Counted from the first letter of the stretch, positions 33,399 through 43,128 are shown. The stretch: 64,000 bases of DNA from Desulfarculales bacterium UBA696 (GCA_002298995.1 DBMO01000054.1:124846-188845); one strand, 5' to 3'. Notes: generated by a model not told the origin, from the letters alone. Translations and numbers: made by a program.

Positions 33399-33611
33399 TT
33401 CGTCCTCCTGCCGGCCGCTGCAACTCGGTCGTGAAATTGGCGCTGGTCGAAGCGCCATCTCGTGTTGAATATAAGCTCAATACCCGGCTGGAAACCCTTT
33501 TTACTCCATAGAATGGGCCCCCGGCCGGGTTGATGAGTTTCAGCTATTTGTCCAAGCTGCTGGTCAACTGAAACAACCCGGATTTCCCGAGCCGGCTTGC
33601 TTTATGAAAGA

Positions 33612-34070
33612 CTATTTTACGTAAGCCCCGCAACTTACAATTACATCGTCAACCTTCTCGTAGTACATGGTCTTGGGCTCGATTTGTTTCGATATGGGAT
33701 TTGAGACCTTAAGGTCATGCCAACCCTTACCGTTCGCTTTCGCTCCATCGACTCTTTCTTTGATGTATTGCTTGCCGTCAGGGTCTCTCATTTCGATCAT
33801 GTTTTTTCCGACCATCTTCGGATTGGCTCCATGAGCGAGGCAGTTCCCATCAAAATCGTAGACGGTGATATACAGATCTCTGTCGACAAACTGTCCTTTG
33901 GGATCCTGGAACGCTGCATACGCCTTTTCTTTTCCATTTTCCTTGATGAAGGTTATAGCTTTTTTTACCAAGGCTTCCGCCTCTTCCTTTGTCCCAACCT
34001 CTGCTGCGAGAGCAGTGTTGATGGATGAAAGCATGAAAAGCCCAACAAGGATTATCCAAACTTTTTTCAT
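33612..34070 (-). CDS. Secreted single-Cache domain protein
   Basis: 152 residues. A clear signal peptide ends at LAAEV (about 22). The mature protein is an sCache_2-like domain: VKKAITFIKENGKEKAYAAF, VYDFDGNCLAHGANPKMVGK and KQYIKERVDGAKANGKGWHD (ligand-pocket and dimer segments of the family). There is no TM or cytoplasmic output, so it is a periplasmic sensor or binding protein. It lies ~210 bp upstream of an MCP gene on the same strand and may supply ligand to it. Confidence 0.8.
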   Translation of the reverse strand: MKKVWIILVGLFMLSSINTALAAEVGTKEEAEALVKKAITFIKENGKEKAYAAFQDPKGQFVDRDLYITVYDFDGNCLAHGANPKMVGKNMIEMRDPDGKQYIKERVDGAKANGKGWHDLKVSNPISKQIEPKTMYYEKVDDVIVSCGAYVK

Positions 34071-34540
34071 AAGTCCTCCCGATTAGATTGTTTTTCCCAA
34101 AAGACGCCCGATGAGATTAGTTTCCATGGAACGATGGCTATCATGATCGATCTTGCTAACCCTTAACTTCAATTGCTCCATGCAGCTAATGTATGCTTCT
34201 GAGACCTATCCCGATCAGCGGCTAATTACTCGCGGCCTACATCGTCCATTTCATAGCTGTGGCCAACAATTGTTCGACAGCTGTTAGGGGATACCTGTGA
34301 ATCGGAAATTTCCGGGGTGAACTTTAGATCTTTTCTGTATCGTTCCTGGCGGCAAAGTTGGCAAAACTACCGCGCGGATAACAGCCCACAAGGACCAGAC
34401 CCAGTAGGCCCCAAAGCTCGTCTTTACCAACTGTATAACTTCCGGAAAGGAGGTCGGTGAAAACAGAAAGCAACATCCCTATATTGTTTATGGTAGTTGT
34501 GGCTGCGGCTTAAAATGCTGATTGGCAGGTGAACTGAACA
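34071..34540. other. Intergenic, nothing recognised
   Basis: 470 bp of divergent promoter region between the Cache gene and a small membrane protein gene. No repeat, tRNA or hairpin with U-tract. A GGCAAAGTTGGCAAAACTAC stretch (34351-34370) looked riboswitch-like but did not fit a known consensus. Confidence 0.4.
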
Positions 34541-34816
34541 ATGAGCTATGAAACTCTGCGTTTGATCCGCGACATCTTATTACGAAGCTTCGTTATCGGA
34601 GCTGTTATCGCCCTTGTCTTCGGGCTGGTGACAATTATCGGATGGACAACCTGGGCTGACATGGCCGGCAGGTGGTTTCATACCGATTCGGCCACGTTGA
34701 CGCAGCTGGTGCTTAGTTTCTTTATGAGCGTGCGCTTTTTCCTCGTGTTTATAGTGTTGACACCCGCCCTGGCCATTCATTGGACCCTCAGGAAGGAGTT
34801 GAACAAAAGGAAATAG
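34541..34816 (+). CDS. Small two-helix membrane protein
   Basis: 91 residues with two TM helices (about 13-36, and 57-79) and a basic C terminus (RKELNKRK). An aromatic loop (WTTWADMAGRWFHTDS) connects them. No family recognised; similar small proteins occur in many Gram-negatives. Convergent with the FabH-like gene, with a 108-bp gap. Confidence 0.6.
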   Translation: MSYETLRLIRDILLRSFVIGAVIALVFGLVTIIGWTTWADMAGRWFHTDSATLTQLVLSFFMSVRFFLVFIVLTPALAIHWTLRKELNKRK

Positions 34817-34923
34817 CCTTGCGCAAAGGTCGCCAGTAAAGAGTAGGGCTCCTTCGGTAACATTATGGTGATGCTTAGCCGGCGCACCGGCTGCCATGGT
34901 CTCGAGAACCGGACGCACTCCCC

Positions 34924-35901
34924 CTATATTCGAATCAGGTTTGCCCCATAGGATAAACCTCCGCCAAATGCGGCAGTAAGGACAAGATCGCCCTTTTTCA
35001 CCACTTTGTTTGAAATGGCTTCATCCAGGGCTATTATGACCGAAGCGCTTGCGGTGTTTCCGTATTGGTGGAGATTTACGAAAAACTTTTCCATGGGGAG
35101 CCCCAGGTTTTCCGCGATCCCTTTAATAATGTTGATGTTGGCCTGATGCAGAATGAAGCAGTCGATTTTGTCCAATGAGACTCCCGCCTCTTTTGCCACT
35201 CGCTCAACGATTTCCGTGCCCCGGCGCAATGCGAATTCCAAAACGGCCCTTCCGTTCATCTTGAGCCACGCAAGCTTGGGGTCGGCTATCTTTATGTGAG
35301 GGGTCATCGACCCGCAGCCGTGAACTCCAACCACTTCGCACATGCTTCCATCTGTACCCAGGCAGGAATGAATAACGCCCTGGCTTGAGTTGCCGGCCTG
35401 GAACAAAATCGCGCCCGAGCCGTCCCCGAAGTAAGGCAGCGTGCTGAAGTCTTTCGGATTGAGTATCCTTGAGTACATCTCGGCGGCAACGAACAAAATA
35501 TTATTAAAATTGCCCGATTTTATCATTGAGTCGGCAAGGCTAATGCCGTATGTGCTCCCCGAACACACGGAGTTGATATCAAAGGCGAAAGCCTGGTGAG
35601 CTTCGAGACCGGCTTGCACGCGACTGGCGGTAGGAGGCTGGATTCTATCCGGCGATGAAGTGGATACGATTATTCCGTCGATCTTTTCGACCGGAAAGCC
35701 TATCTTGTCAAGACAGGCCCGCGCCGCTTGCACACCGAGGTCGGATGTACATTGGTCCTCGCTGGCGATTCTCCTTGAAAGAACTCCCGTTTTTTCAGCT
35801 ATTCTCACCAGTGAGTCTTGTGGAAATTGTGTGAAATCTTCATTATTGACAATGTTTTTGGGCAAATAACTACCCGTGGAGGAAATGATCGAATTTCTCA
35901 T
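34924..35901 (-). CDS. 3-oxoacyl-ACP synthase III family (FabH-like)
   Basis: 325 residues from ATG 35901 (AGGTGG upstream). The KAS III triad is present: Cys113 in NSVCSGSTYG, His in FILHQANINII and Asn in YGNTASASV. Start MRNSIISSTGSYLP is typical. KAS III enzymes condense acetyl-CoA (or another acyl-CoA) with malonyl-ACP. The gene stands alone, not in a fab cluster, so it may be a secondary or biosynthetic KAS III rather than the housekeeping FabH. Confidence 0.88.
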   Translation of the reverse strand: MRNSIISSTGSYLPKNIVNNEDFTQFPQDSLVRIAEKTGVLSRRIASEDQCTSDLGVQAARACLDKIGFPVEKIDGIIVSTSSPDRIQPPTASRVQAGLEAHQAFAFDINSVCSGSTYGISLADSMIKSGNFNNILFVAAEMYSRILNPKDFSTLPYFGDGSGAILFQAGNSSQGVIHSCLGTDGSMCEVVGVHGCGSMTPHIKIADPKLAWLKMNGRAVLEFALRRGTEIVERVAKEAGVSLDKIDCFILHQANINIIKGIAENLGLPMEKFFVNLHQYGNTASASVIIALDEAISNKVVKKGDLVLTAAFGGGLSYGANLIRI

Positions 35902-36200
35902 AAATACCACCTGTTGTTTTTATTTATAAAATTGGTCTCAAGACTGTGGACCGAGGAATATTGGGAAATACGTTCGGAACAATGATTTGGATAAGTCCAT
36001 GATAAAACCGGTCGGCCTGTAATCAATGGGCGCGGAGCACAATTTTACAAAAACTTTTTTTATCGGCGGCGCCTATTCGAAGGAATTCGGGTGTGAAAAC
36101 CTGTCGTGCGCTAATTAAAAAAGAGAAGCGGCATCCTCCCCCCCCGGAACGGTTATTGCCTTGAGAACGTTCAGTCCTGTGCTGGGCGGACCGCGAAATT
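35902..36200. other. Divergent intergenic region
   Basis: 299 bp between the FabH-like and TSUP genes. An A+T-rich patch at 35915-35935 is suitable for promoters. A run of nine C lies at 36138-36146. No gene or repeat seen. Confidence 0.4.
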
Positions 36201-36992
36201 ATGGGTCATAAAAGGGAACGAGCGCAGATGTTGAGCGGACCGGAGTTTTTTCTCGTGGGACTGGCCGCGGTTATTGGGGGTGCGGTCAACGCATTGGCCG
36301 GCGGCGGAACACTTATCACCTTTCCAACCCTTACCGCGCTAGGCATACCGGCTGTAGCCGCCAATGTGACCAATACGGTGGCGCTCTGTCCCGGATATCT
36401 TGGAGGGACACTGGCGCAGATCAAGGATCTTCGCGGACAGGGGCGGCGGCTTTGGTTCCTCATCCCCGCCGGCGCCGTGGGGGGCATTGCCGGGGGCTTG
36501 CTGCTGCTAAATACCGGCGAGCAGATGTTCCGTGCGATGGTGCCGTATCTGATTCTTCTGGCCGCCGGCCTGCTCGCAGCCCAGGACCACGTTCGCAAAA
36601 GGCTTGTGCGCCGGGCCGGCCATTCAAGCAAATCAAAATGGGGCGAGTTTTGGACGTCGGTTCCGGTAGCGCTCTCTGCGGTTTATGGAGGCTACTTCGG
36701 CGCGGGACTAAGTGTAATCGTGCTTGCGATCCTGGGTCTGGTTATGGGCGACAACCTCACAAGGCTAAATGCGCTAAAACAGGTTATCGCATTTGCCATA
36801 AATGTGGCGGCCGCCATCTTTTTTGTATTCTCCGGGAATGTAGTCTGGCCGGTTGCCCTGGTAATGGCGCTCGGCGCACTTATCGGCGGCATAATAGGAG
36901 GGCGCCTGGCCGGAACGATCCAACCCCTGGTGCTGCGCCGAATCGTTGTTACAGCGGGTGTGGTTATTGCCCTGATCTACCTCGGATACTAA
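36201..36992 (+). CDS. TauE/SafE (TSUP) family membrane transporter
   Basis: 263 residues with eight predicted TM helices. Motifs: [24 protein letters not shown] and the matching second half [20 protein letters not shown] and [13 protein letters not shown], the internal duplication of TSUP proteins. The family exports or imports sulfur-containing or other organic anions; the substrate is unknown. A start at ATG 36228 (nine residues later) is equally possible. The 3' end overlaps the convergent phzF-like gene by 29 bp. Confidence 0.85.
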   Translation: MGHKRERAQMLSGPEFFLVGLAAVIGGAVNALAGGGTLITFPTLTALGIPAVAANVTNTVALCPGYLGGTLAQIKDLRGQGRRLWFLIPAGAVGGIAGGLLLLNTGEQMFRAMVPYLILLAAGLLAAQDHVRKRLVRRAGHSSKSKWGEFWTSVPVALSAVYGGYFGAGLSVIVLAILGLVMGDNLTRLNALKQVIAFAINVAAAIFFVFSGNVVWPVALVMALGALIGGIIGGRLAGTIQPLVLRRIVVTAGVVIALIYLGY

Positions 36993-37767
36993 TGGTACCC
37001 TCCAGGTACAGGACAGCCCTGCCCGCAATGCTTACGCGTTCTTCCCGGTCCCGGCAAAACAGCTCCCCGCCCCTCCGGGATACTTGCAGCGCATGGAGGT
37101 TTTTCTCTCCCAAAATGCCGGCCCAGTAAGGAACCAGGACACAATGCGCCGAACCCGTTACTGGATCTTCAGGAACCCCTACCGCGGGTGCAAAGAAGCG
37201 TGAGACGAAATCGGCCTCCTCTCCCCTGGCCGTTACTATTACCCCCCGGCAGTCCAGACCGGCAAGCGCGGTGAGATCGGGTTTAAGTTCCCTGACAGTT
37301 TGCTCGCTCTCGAGAACGACCAGGATGTCCTCTTCCGAACCGAGCACCTTCAGCGGCATGGCGCCAAGGATCTCACGGAACTCGCCCGCGGCCCTCTCAC
37401 TGGTGGGCGGCCGCGACGGGAAATCCATCTCGAACAAATGGTCCTTCCTCTCTACAATGAGCCGGCCGCTCTTGAGGGTATGAAATCGTAAAACTTTCTC
37501 CGCCCACCCTTGATGCTCGAAAATGACATAGGCACTCGCAAGGGTTGCATGGCCGCATAGCGCCACCTCGATTGTCGGGGTGAACCATCTGAGTTCAAAT
37601 TCGTCTCCAACCCTAACCATGAAAGCAGTCTCGGACAGGTTGTTCTCGGCGGCTATAGCCTGCAGTGTTGAATCGGAAATCCAATGGTCCAGCAAACATA
37701 CTGCTGCCGGATTTCCGGAAAATACATCAGTGGTGAATGCATCAACCTGATAGATCGGTATTCTCAC
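36964..37767 (-). CDS. PhzF family isomerase-like protein
   Basis: 267 residues. The N terminus [20 protein letters not shown] is the PhzF signature, followed by ETAFMV with the Glu expected for catalysis, [18 protein letters not shown], and in the second half [20 protein letters not shown]. Family members isomerise or epimerise small metabolites; the exact substrate cannot be told, and there is no phenazine locus here. The start overlaps no neighbour; the end overlaps the TSUP gene tail. Confidence 0.9.
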   Translation of the reverse strand: MRIPIYQVDAFTTDVFSGNPAAVCLLDHWISDSTLQAIAAENNLSETAFMVRVGDEFELRWFTPTIEVALCGHATLASAYVIFEHQGWAEKVLRFHTLKSGRLIVERKDHLFEMDFPSRPPTSERAAGEFREILGAMPLKVLGSEEDILVVLESEQTVRELKPDLTALAGLDCRGVIVTARGEEADFVSRFFAPAVGVPEDPVTGSAHCVLVPYWAGILGEKNLHALQVSRRGGELFCRDREERVSIAGRAVLYLEGTISIRGRSGQ

Positions 37768-37833
37768 GCGGTCTTCCTTTTACATGCCGGGACCTGGATT
37801 CCATTGTTTATATTACGTTTATGGCAGACCAGA

Positions 37834-38625
37834 TCACTTCTTCCCAGATTCGACCTCGGCGATCGCACCGGATGATGTGCCCTTCTCCATATCAAGCCTG
37901 TAGAAATCCTGGTCTTCGGGAAGAATCATGTGGAAAATACTTGCCTTGTCAATCTTTGCAACTGCACTGTCGATGGTAAGCTCAAGCACGTGTCCGCCGC
38001 CTTTCCTATCCCTGGTAAGAAAATGAAAGTGGTAGCCGGGCACGTTTATGCCTTTCATAAATGCGGGGCATCTAACCCCTATCATTACCCCCTCGACATT
38101 TTGGAAATCGAAGGTCGGCTGATTCTTGACAATCTCCACAAGCGGCCTGTAAGGCCTGATCTGTCTCGGCACACTGCGGGTTTTGACCGCCTTGAACGTG
38201 CCTTCTATCCTGAGCATATACATGAGATTCGGCGTGGGGAGGATGGAATCGAGCTGGCTTGTCAGTTCCTGCATACCTATACCCCCCGGCAAAGTCTTCT
38301 CCCGTTCGGCATCGAAGAAAGTGACCGCGGCAAAAGGCGTCGTTTCAGTTAGACTTGGGGTTTGGACAGCGCCGTTGGAGCCGACCCTGTAAACCGTTCC
38401 GTCCACCATGACCATTTCGCCGTCCAGGGCGTCGAAGGTTCCAAGACCGGTATCCCCGTACCCTTTCAACTGCTCAAATGACATTTTGCAGTCATAGGCC
38501 CCACCCAGCAGGGCGTCGATAGTCGAAAACTGAGTCAGGGTCTTTGTCTGCTGAGCGTGTACGCCAATGTTTCCTGTCACTGCCAGGAAACCGGCCAGGA
38601 AAAGAACGCCCAATTTTTTCAGCAT
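37834..38625 (-). CDS. Alpha-acetolactate decarboxylase with signal peptide
   Basis: 263 residues from ATG 38625. A signal peptide (MLKKLGVLFLAGFLAVTGNI to about GVHAQ, 25) precedes the decarboxylase: STIDALLGGAYDCKMSFEQL, GLGTFDALDGEMVMVDGTVY and GYHFHFLTRDRKGGGHVLEL, where His-x-His plus a later His are the family's zinc ligands. It converts acetolactate to acetoin. Most family members are cytosolic; secreted ones are known in some Gram-positives. Here the protein would be periplasmic. It lies downstream of an AAA ATPase gene on the same strand with a 104-bp gap; no acetolactate synthase is nearby. Confidence 0.85.
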   Translation of the reverse strand: MLKKLGVLFLAGFLAVTGNIGVHAQQTKTLTQFSTIDALLGGAYDCKMSFEQLKGYGDTGLGTFDALDGEMVMVDGTVYRVGSNGAVQTPSLTETTPFAAVTFFDAEREKTLPGGIGMQELTSQLDSILPTPNLMYMLRIEGTFKAVKTRSVPRQIRPYRPLVEIVKNQPTFDFQNVEGVMIGVRCPAFMKGINVPGYHFHFLTRDRKGGGHVLELTIDSAVAKIDKASIFHMILPEDQDFYRLDMEKGTSSGAIAEVESGKK

Positions 38626-38729
38626 GGTCTTCGTCTTCCTCCCTAGACTCCCGCACGATGTTCTCCGGCGATTCACCGCGATGAATTAACGGTTCTCCGA
38701 ACAACCGGGCAGTCAGCGGCCCGGAGATC

Positions 38730-39812
38730 TCAGGTCCGGGAGTAAGTAACGCTATCCTTCTCGAACTCTTCGATAACCTCATCGGTAAGAGAGGGCCGGT
38801 GCTTCTCCAAAATCTGGAGAAGGGCCTCGGTGCTCAGCCTGTAGTCGTGATTCGTGGCTATTTCCTGTTCGAAAGCGAACTGAGCCGCTTGCTCGAACAT
38901 GTATTGAATGTCTGCCGCAGTGAACCTCGATGTCTCTTTGATGATTCTTTCAATGTCTATCTCTCCGGCATTAAGGCGGGAGAGATAGTTTTCCAGAATA
39001 GTTCTCCGCTCGTCCGCACTCAAACCGCCCACGGGGATGATGGCGTCGAACCGTCCCGGACGGAGCAGAGCGGGGTCCAGCTGACGGATATAGTTTGTGG
39101 CGCACACCAGGAGCAATTTACCAGCTTCCTGCCTGAAAAGGGGAACCTGCTTCAGGAACTCGTTTGTGATGCATTTGTCCAACCGGTCGGCATTGTCCCG
39201 GCAGCCGGCCAACTCTTCGAATTCATCGATAAAGATCACCGCGTTCTGCAAGGTTCTGACCTTTTCCATTATTCTGCGCAGATTGGCCCCCATCTTTTCG
39301 GTCCCTTCCTCCATCAGCAAGCTGGGCGCAATCTCGATGAACCACCATGACAAGACCCCCGCCATTGCTTTGACAAAGTGAGTTTTTCCGGTGCCGGGAG
39401 GGCCGAAGAAAATTATCGTCTTGGGGGGACTTACCCCGTGTTTTCTGGACAGGTCCTCCTCTATGAGGGGGAGAATAATTCTCCGCTGAACCAGTTGTTT
39501 GGGGGGTTGGGAATCAGAAATCGTATCCCATACCTCGCGGCCGATAGTCTGAGCCCCCAGCTCATTCAGGGTGTCCCTGCGCTGGTAGGACACGAATTCA
39601 TCAAGGGCCTGTTCCATGTTTTCCAAAAAGTCTATGCAGGCGGTTCGACAGCCTACGTCCCTGCCGACCTTTTCCGACAAGAGCCATTTGTGCTGAAGTA
39701 TTTTTGCCCACAGGTCCACGGCAGCGTCAGGTGGAAACTTGAGGCCGCTCATTTCAAAGATCTTACCCGCGGACTCCTCGGGAGACAAATTCCCCAGATT
39801 GTCGTCACTCAC
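38730..39812 (-). CDS. AAA family ATPase
   Basis: 360 residues. One AAA+ module: Walker A FFGPPGTGKTHFVKAMAG (about 135-152), Walker B VIFIDEFEEL, sensor 1 LLLVCATNY, arginine-finger region DPALLRPGRFDAII, and the C-terminal small domain with SRFTAADIQYMFEQA. The ~120-residue N domain (VGRDVGCRTACIDFLENMEQ) is not an FtsH-type membrane or protease part, so this is a Cdc48/SpoVK-like remodelling ATPase with an unknown adaptor domain. There is no protease partner adjacent. Confidence 0.85.
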   Translation of the reverse strand: MSDDNLGNLSPEESAGKIFEMSGLKFPPDAAVDLWAKILQHKWLLSEKVGRDVGCRTACIDFLENMEQALDEFVSYQRRDTLNELGAQTIGREVWDTISDSQPPKQLVQRRIILPLIEEDLSRKHGVSPPKTIIFFGPPGTGKTHFVKAMAGVLSWWFIEIAPSLLMEEGTEKMGANLRRIMEKVRTLQNAVIFIDEFEELAGCRDNADRLDKCITNEFLKQVPLFRQEAGKLLLVCATNYIRQLDPALLRPGRFDAIIPVGGLSADERRTILENYLSRLNAGEIDIERIIKETSRFTAADIQYMFEQAAQFAFEQEIATNHDYRLSTEALLQILEKHRPSLTDEVIEEFEKDSVTYSRT

Positions 39813-39900
39813 TGGACTGTTCCTTCCTTGTTGCTGAAAAACAAATTGCCAAGCGAACTATAATGCACCGGGAGTGTTGTTTGCAACCCGCCAGAACCCG

Positions 39901-40089
39901 TTACTGATAGTACTTCGGCCCGAAGGGCCTGACTTTACGGCGATTGTTAAGATTACGTGATAATTTCTGGAACGGCAGTAAACCGGTGACTGAAGGAGCC
40001 CCATACGAGTTGGGCACGCAGGGTCCCTGGATCTGTTTGTTCCAGTCCGGCCACTCCCGGGTCGCGTAATCGGAGGGCGGTCCGAGCAC
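39901..40089 (-). CDS. Possible small protein or gene remnant
   Basis: 62 codons from a GTG at 40089, with protein-like text (REWPDWNKQIQG, LNNRRKVRPFGPKYYQ) but no Shine-Dalgarno site and a stop 5 codons upstream. A small hairpin CTTCGGCCCGAAG lies at its 3' end. It could be the tail of a lost gene. The rest of the 471-bp gap 39813-40283 shows nothing. Confidence 0.3.
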   Translation of the reverse strand: MLGPPSDYATREWPDWNKQIQGPCVPNSYGAPSVTGLLPFQKLSRNLNNRRKVRPFGPKYYQ

Positions 40090-40283
40090 ATCTGCAAGGT
40101 CTCAAGATGGTCCGCTTGGTAGCGCATTCAAAGAGCCATATCTGATAAAATCGACAGGTTTGATTTTACATATAGGGCGATGTATTCTGCATTGAAGCTG
40201 TTTATGACAGGAGGGTGCAAAAAGCCTCCCAACCAGGGAAGATGGAATGGATTGCACCGGTGTTGCTCGATGGAGAGACCGAA

Positions 40284-40802
40284 ATGAAATCCTTTGCAGG
40301 AATTATCCGCGGGTGCGAGCCCGATGACGTGCCCTCTATTACACAGATCTATGCCCACTACGTTCTCCACGGGCTCTCAACCTTCGAAACCGAACCGCCC
40401 GATGTGAGGGAAATGCAGAGGCGGCGCGCCGAGATCCTCACTCACGGTTTCCCATACCTGGTCGCGGAAATCGACCGCGAAATCATCGGCTACTCATACG
40501 CCGGCCTGTATCGAACCAGGTACGCCTACCGGTACACTGTTGAAAATTCGGTATATATCCATCCTGAACGGCTGCGGCAGGGAATCGGGCAGGCACTACT
40601 TGGCAGCCTTATTCGCGAATGCGAGCTGAAAGGCTTTCACCAGATGGTTGCGGTTATAGGAGACTCGTCCAATCTGGCGTCAATCGGCTTGCATGAAAGA
40701 CTCGGATTTCGGATGGTCGGGACGCTCTATTCAGTCGGGTTCAAATTCGGGCGATGGGTGGATAGCGTCCTGATGCAACGTGAACTCGGCGTGCCTGTTT
40801 AG
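40284..40802 (+). CDS. GNAT N-acetyltransferase (phosphinothricin acetyltransferase-like)
   Basis: 172 residues from ATG 40284 (GGAGAG upstream). It has PSITQIYAHYVLHGLSTFET, followed by YSYAGLYRTRYAYRYTVENS and VYIHPERLRQGIGQALLGSL, with the acetyl-CoA-binding R/QxxGxG/A motif (RQGIGQ), then NLASIGLHERLGFRMVG. This matches Pat/YncA-type GNATs that acetylate phosphinothricin, methionine sulfoximine or related amino acid analogues. Substrate is inferred from the family only. Monocistronic. Confidence 0.88.
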   Translation: MKSFAGIIRGCEPDDVPSITQIYAHYVLHGLSTFETEPPDVREMQRRRAEILTHGFPYLVAEIDREIIGYSYAGLYRTRYAYRYTVENSVYIHPERLRQGIGQALLGSLIRECELKGFHQMVAVIGDSSNLASIGLHERLGFRMVGTLYSVGFKFGRWVDSVLMQRELGVPV

Positions 40803-41147
40803 CCGTGATCCCTTATCATTCTTGAATTGAAATTACGGGGGCACGCAAGCTCAGCCGGCACATTTGCGCTCATCGGTTTAAGCACGCGCGTCCCAGCACA
40901 AGTCCCTTTGCCGCCCCGGCGAAATTACAATCGTCCCGATTTATTTTGGCTTGCCTTCCATCTCCCGACTCGATACAGTCCTGTGTCATGACATACGATG
41001 AATTTCGTATATCGCGCCACTGGGCAGGAATCAGCTGAAGGGGGCATTTGTGAAACCTTTCACGCCTAAATGCCCGCTTTTCTTTTCGGCCAGTTCAGCC
41101 GATTATCTTCTGAGTTCAGCGTCAAATCCGATCTGCAGAGGCAAGCG
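40803..41147. other. Intergenic, nothing recognised
   Basis: 345 bp before the CBS pair. The imperfect palindrome CATACGATGAATTTCGTATA (40989-41008) could be an operator. No gene is supportable. Confidence 0.35.
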
Positions 41148-41543
41148 ATGGAAGAAAAAGTTGTGCGCCTGATGCGAAAAGGCGCCATAACATGCGGCGA
41201 AGACGCCAGTATACGGCAAGTGGCCCAGATTATGGCGGTTCACTCCGAGCACTACTGCGTGGTGATCAACCACAATCATGAGGTATTGGGGATCATTTCC
41301 GCCCGGAGCATATTGAAAGCTTTCGGGAAAGACCTTGACCGGACAACGGCCGGCGACATTCTTTTGCCCCATACGATAACCATTACGGTCAATACGCCCC
41401 TTAAAGACGCCATCCGCCTGATGGACAAGCGCAAGATCGAACACCTCATAGTGGTGTCGGACCGACCGGGAGGCAAAGCGGTACTCGGAATGCTTCACAT
41501 AGAAGACATCGTAAAGAATATGGCGCCGAATCAGGAAGGTTAA
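41148..41543 (+). CDS. CBS domain pair protein
   Basis: 131 residues from ATG 41148 (GAGGCAAGCG upstream). Two CBS motifs make up the whole protein: GAITCGEDASIRQVAQIMAV to VLGIISARSILKAF, and HTITITVNTPLKDAIRLMDK to VLGMLHIEDIVKNM. CBS pairs bind adenosine nucleotides and regulate partner proteins. The next gene, another CBS pair, begins 5 bp later, so the two are co-translated and may form a hetero-oligomer. An upstream in-frame start at 41070 is less likely. Confidence 0.88.
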   Translation: MEEKVVRLMRKGAITCGEDASIRQVAQIMAVHSEHYCVVINHNHEVLGIISARSILKAFGKDLDRTTAGDILLPHTITITVNTPLKDAIRLMDKRKIEHLIVVSDRPGGKAVLGMLHIEDIVKNMAPNQEG

Positions 41544-41548
41544 CAGTT

Positions 41549-41989
41549 ATGCGGGTATGCGACCTGATGGATCGCGAGGTTACAGTCTGCCACCTGGACG
41601 ATACCCTCGACCAGGTGGTCCGGTTGATGAAATCGAACCAGTATCGCCCTGTAATAGTAGTGGATTTGTCAGGCGAAGTTTGGGGTGTCATTTCCCGACT
41701 TGCCCTCATTCGATTCTTTGGAGAAGACCTGTACGAGATACGCGCCGAGGACGTCATGCGTCCGTACAAGTTCGATGTAGACCCCCAGTGGCCTATCGAA
41801 AAGGCAATCGATCTCATGCAGCGGACAAGGTACGAACATCTCACCATCATTGACCCGCACGCGGGACCGAAACGCCCGATTGGAATCCTGTCCAGCTTCA
41901 ACATCGTTTGGTTCATGTCCCGCATCGAAACGGGACATTACGAACAGATCCTCAAAATGCCCAGGGAGTGGTATCCTTCCTGCCCATAA
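41549..41989 (+). CDS. CBS domain pair protein
   Basis: 146 residues. MRVCDLMDREVTVCHLDDTL starts the first CBS motif (ending VWGVISRLALIRFF) and DVMRPYKFDVDPQWPIEKAI starts the second (ending PIGILSSFNIVWFM). It starts 5 bp after the preceding CBS gene. No catalytic domain, so regulatory. The two response-regulator-like genes downstream lie beyond a 470-bp gap. Confidence 0.88.
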   Translation: MRVCDLMDREVTVCHLDDTLDQVVRLMKSNQYRPVIVVDLSGEVWGVISRLALIRFFGEDLYEIRAEDVMRPYKFDVDPQWPIEKAIDLMQRTRYEHLTIIDPHAGPKRPIGILSSFNIVWFMSRIETGHYEQILKMPREWYPSCP

Positions 41990-42461
41990 GTGACCCGCAT
42001 CAAAATTCATTAACTTTTTGGCACAACTCAGTCCTTTTGAGGCCGCCGTTTTCAGAGCGTCTGAGTTGAACCGGTCGCCTTCGCGGCCTGCATCTAAACC
42101 GCCTTGCCACAAGGGATTGCCGTGGCGGAGCTTCCTATCACCAGTCCTGAGCATTTTTCGGTATCTCAGCCAAAGTCAGATTGCACCTGCGATCAGGTAA
42201 GGTTTGTAAACTAAAAGCCTCCAGGAAACATCCCACGTATGTTAGAAATAGCACCCTAAAGTGCATTCCGTTTCTGGCCGTATTATGGTTTGAGGTTGCC
42301 AGCTTAAACGACGATTTGGCCGAGGCACGGAAGGCCAATCTTGCCCAATTGTAGGTAGCCTTGAAGTAGGTAAGCCTGGCGGCAAAACTGCTTTGCGGGC
42401 CTTGATCCGGTCTCGGGTTACTCCCAAAGCCGCTGCCGTTGCGCTTAACGAGGAAAAACCC
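41990..42461. other. Intergenic, nothing recognised
   Basis: 472 bp between the CBS pair and the pseudo-receiver gene. Minus-strand frames here (42138-42575, 42242-42511) are shadows with no ribosome-binding site. No repeat or RNA found. Confidence 0.4.
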
Positions 42462-42890
42462 ATGACGCATTCCCCTCCGCTTGTCGCAATTCTGGATGAC
42501 GATCCCGACAATCATGTGGTTCTGAAAAGAGCATTCGAGGAGTGCCGGCAGGACGTGCGTATAAAAGCCTTCCACGGGGCTGAAGATTTACTGGACTACC
42601 TCGAACAGATGAGTAAAGGGGGGAAAACCCGGAGTACCCTTGACCTCGCCCTCATAAGTCTTTATCTGCCCGGAAAAACAGCTCTTAATCTGGTAAAGCA
42701 TATAAAATCCAATCCTGACCTGAAACGCATCCCTCTCATAGTCTTGAGCGACCAGACCTCCGACCCCGACATTAGGGAATGCTATGATCTGGGGGCAAAC
42801 ACGGTTATCACACAACCGGTTTTATTCGACGACCTTGTTGACGTCGTTAAGATATTATGTGAATACTGGCTTGGTCCGGTCAGGACATAA
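42462..42890 (+). CDS. Pseudo-receiver (Rcp1-like, phospho-acceptor Asp replaced)
   Basis: 142 residues from ATG 42462 (GAGGAAAAACCC upstream). The receiver fold is clear: acidic pocket LDDDPDNHVVLKRAF (Asp12-14) and Ser96 at the switch position (IVLSDQ). The phospho-acceptor Asp is replaced by Ser66 (LALISLYLPGK; LLDLNLP in the downstream paralogue), and the conserved Lys by Gln118 (VITQPVLFDDL). It should not accept phosphate by the usual route. The YDLGAN-plus-FDxLV pattern is that of Rcp1-type regulators paired with phytochrome-like kinases. Paralogue at 43129. Confidence 0.8.
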   Translation: MTHSPPLVAILDDDPDNHVVLKRAFEECRQDVRIKAFHGAEDLLDYLEQMSKGGKTRSTLDLALISLYLPGKTALNLVKHIKSNPDLKRIPLIVLSDQTSDPDIRECYDLGANTVITQPVLFDDLVDVVKILCEYWLGPVRT

Positions 42891-43128
42891 TATTTTCAAG
42901 GGCTTGGCCCGATCCGGGATCGATTGTCGGATGAGCGATTATCCCAAAAGCGAAACAGGGCTGGATTGTCTATCGCATTCGTGATAGTTTCTAGGAACAT
43001 ATTGGAAAACAAATAGCAGAAGAAAAACCGGGTTCTGCTTCCAAACCGGAAGAACGGGCACCCGAGGGATTTGCCCGAGAATACCGTTCTCGGATTCTCC
43101 CGTCTGTTTTGATCTTGAGGGATTTCGT

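Noticed and set aside
34351..34400. GGCAAAGTTGGCAAAACTACC stretch resembling a GEMM (c-di-GMP) riboswitch core
   Set aside because: The paired elements and the GNRA tetraloop/receptor of the class could not be laid out, and no gene on that strand starts at the right distance.
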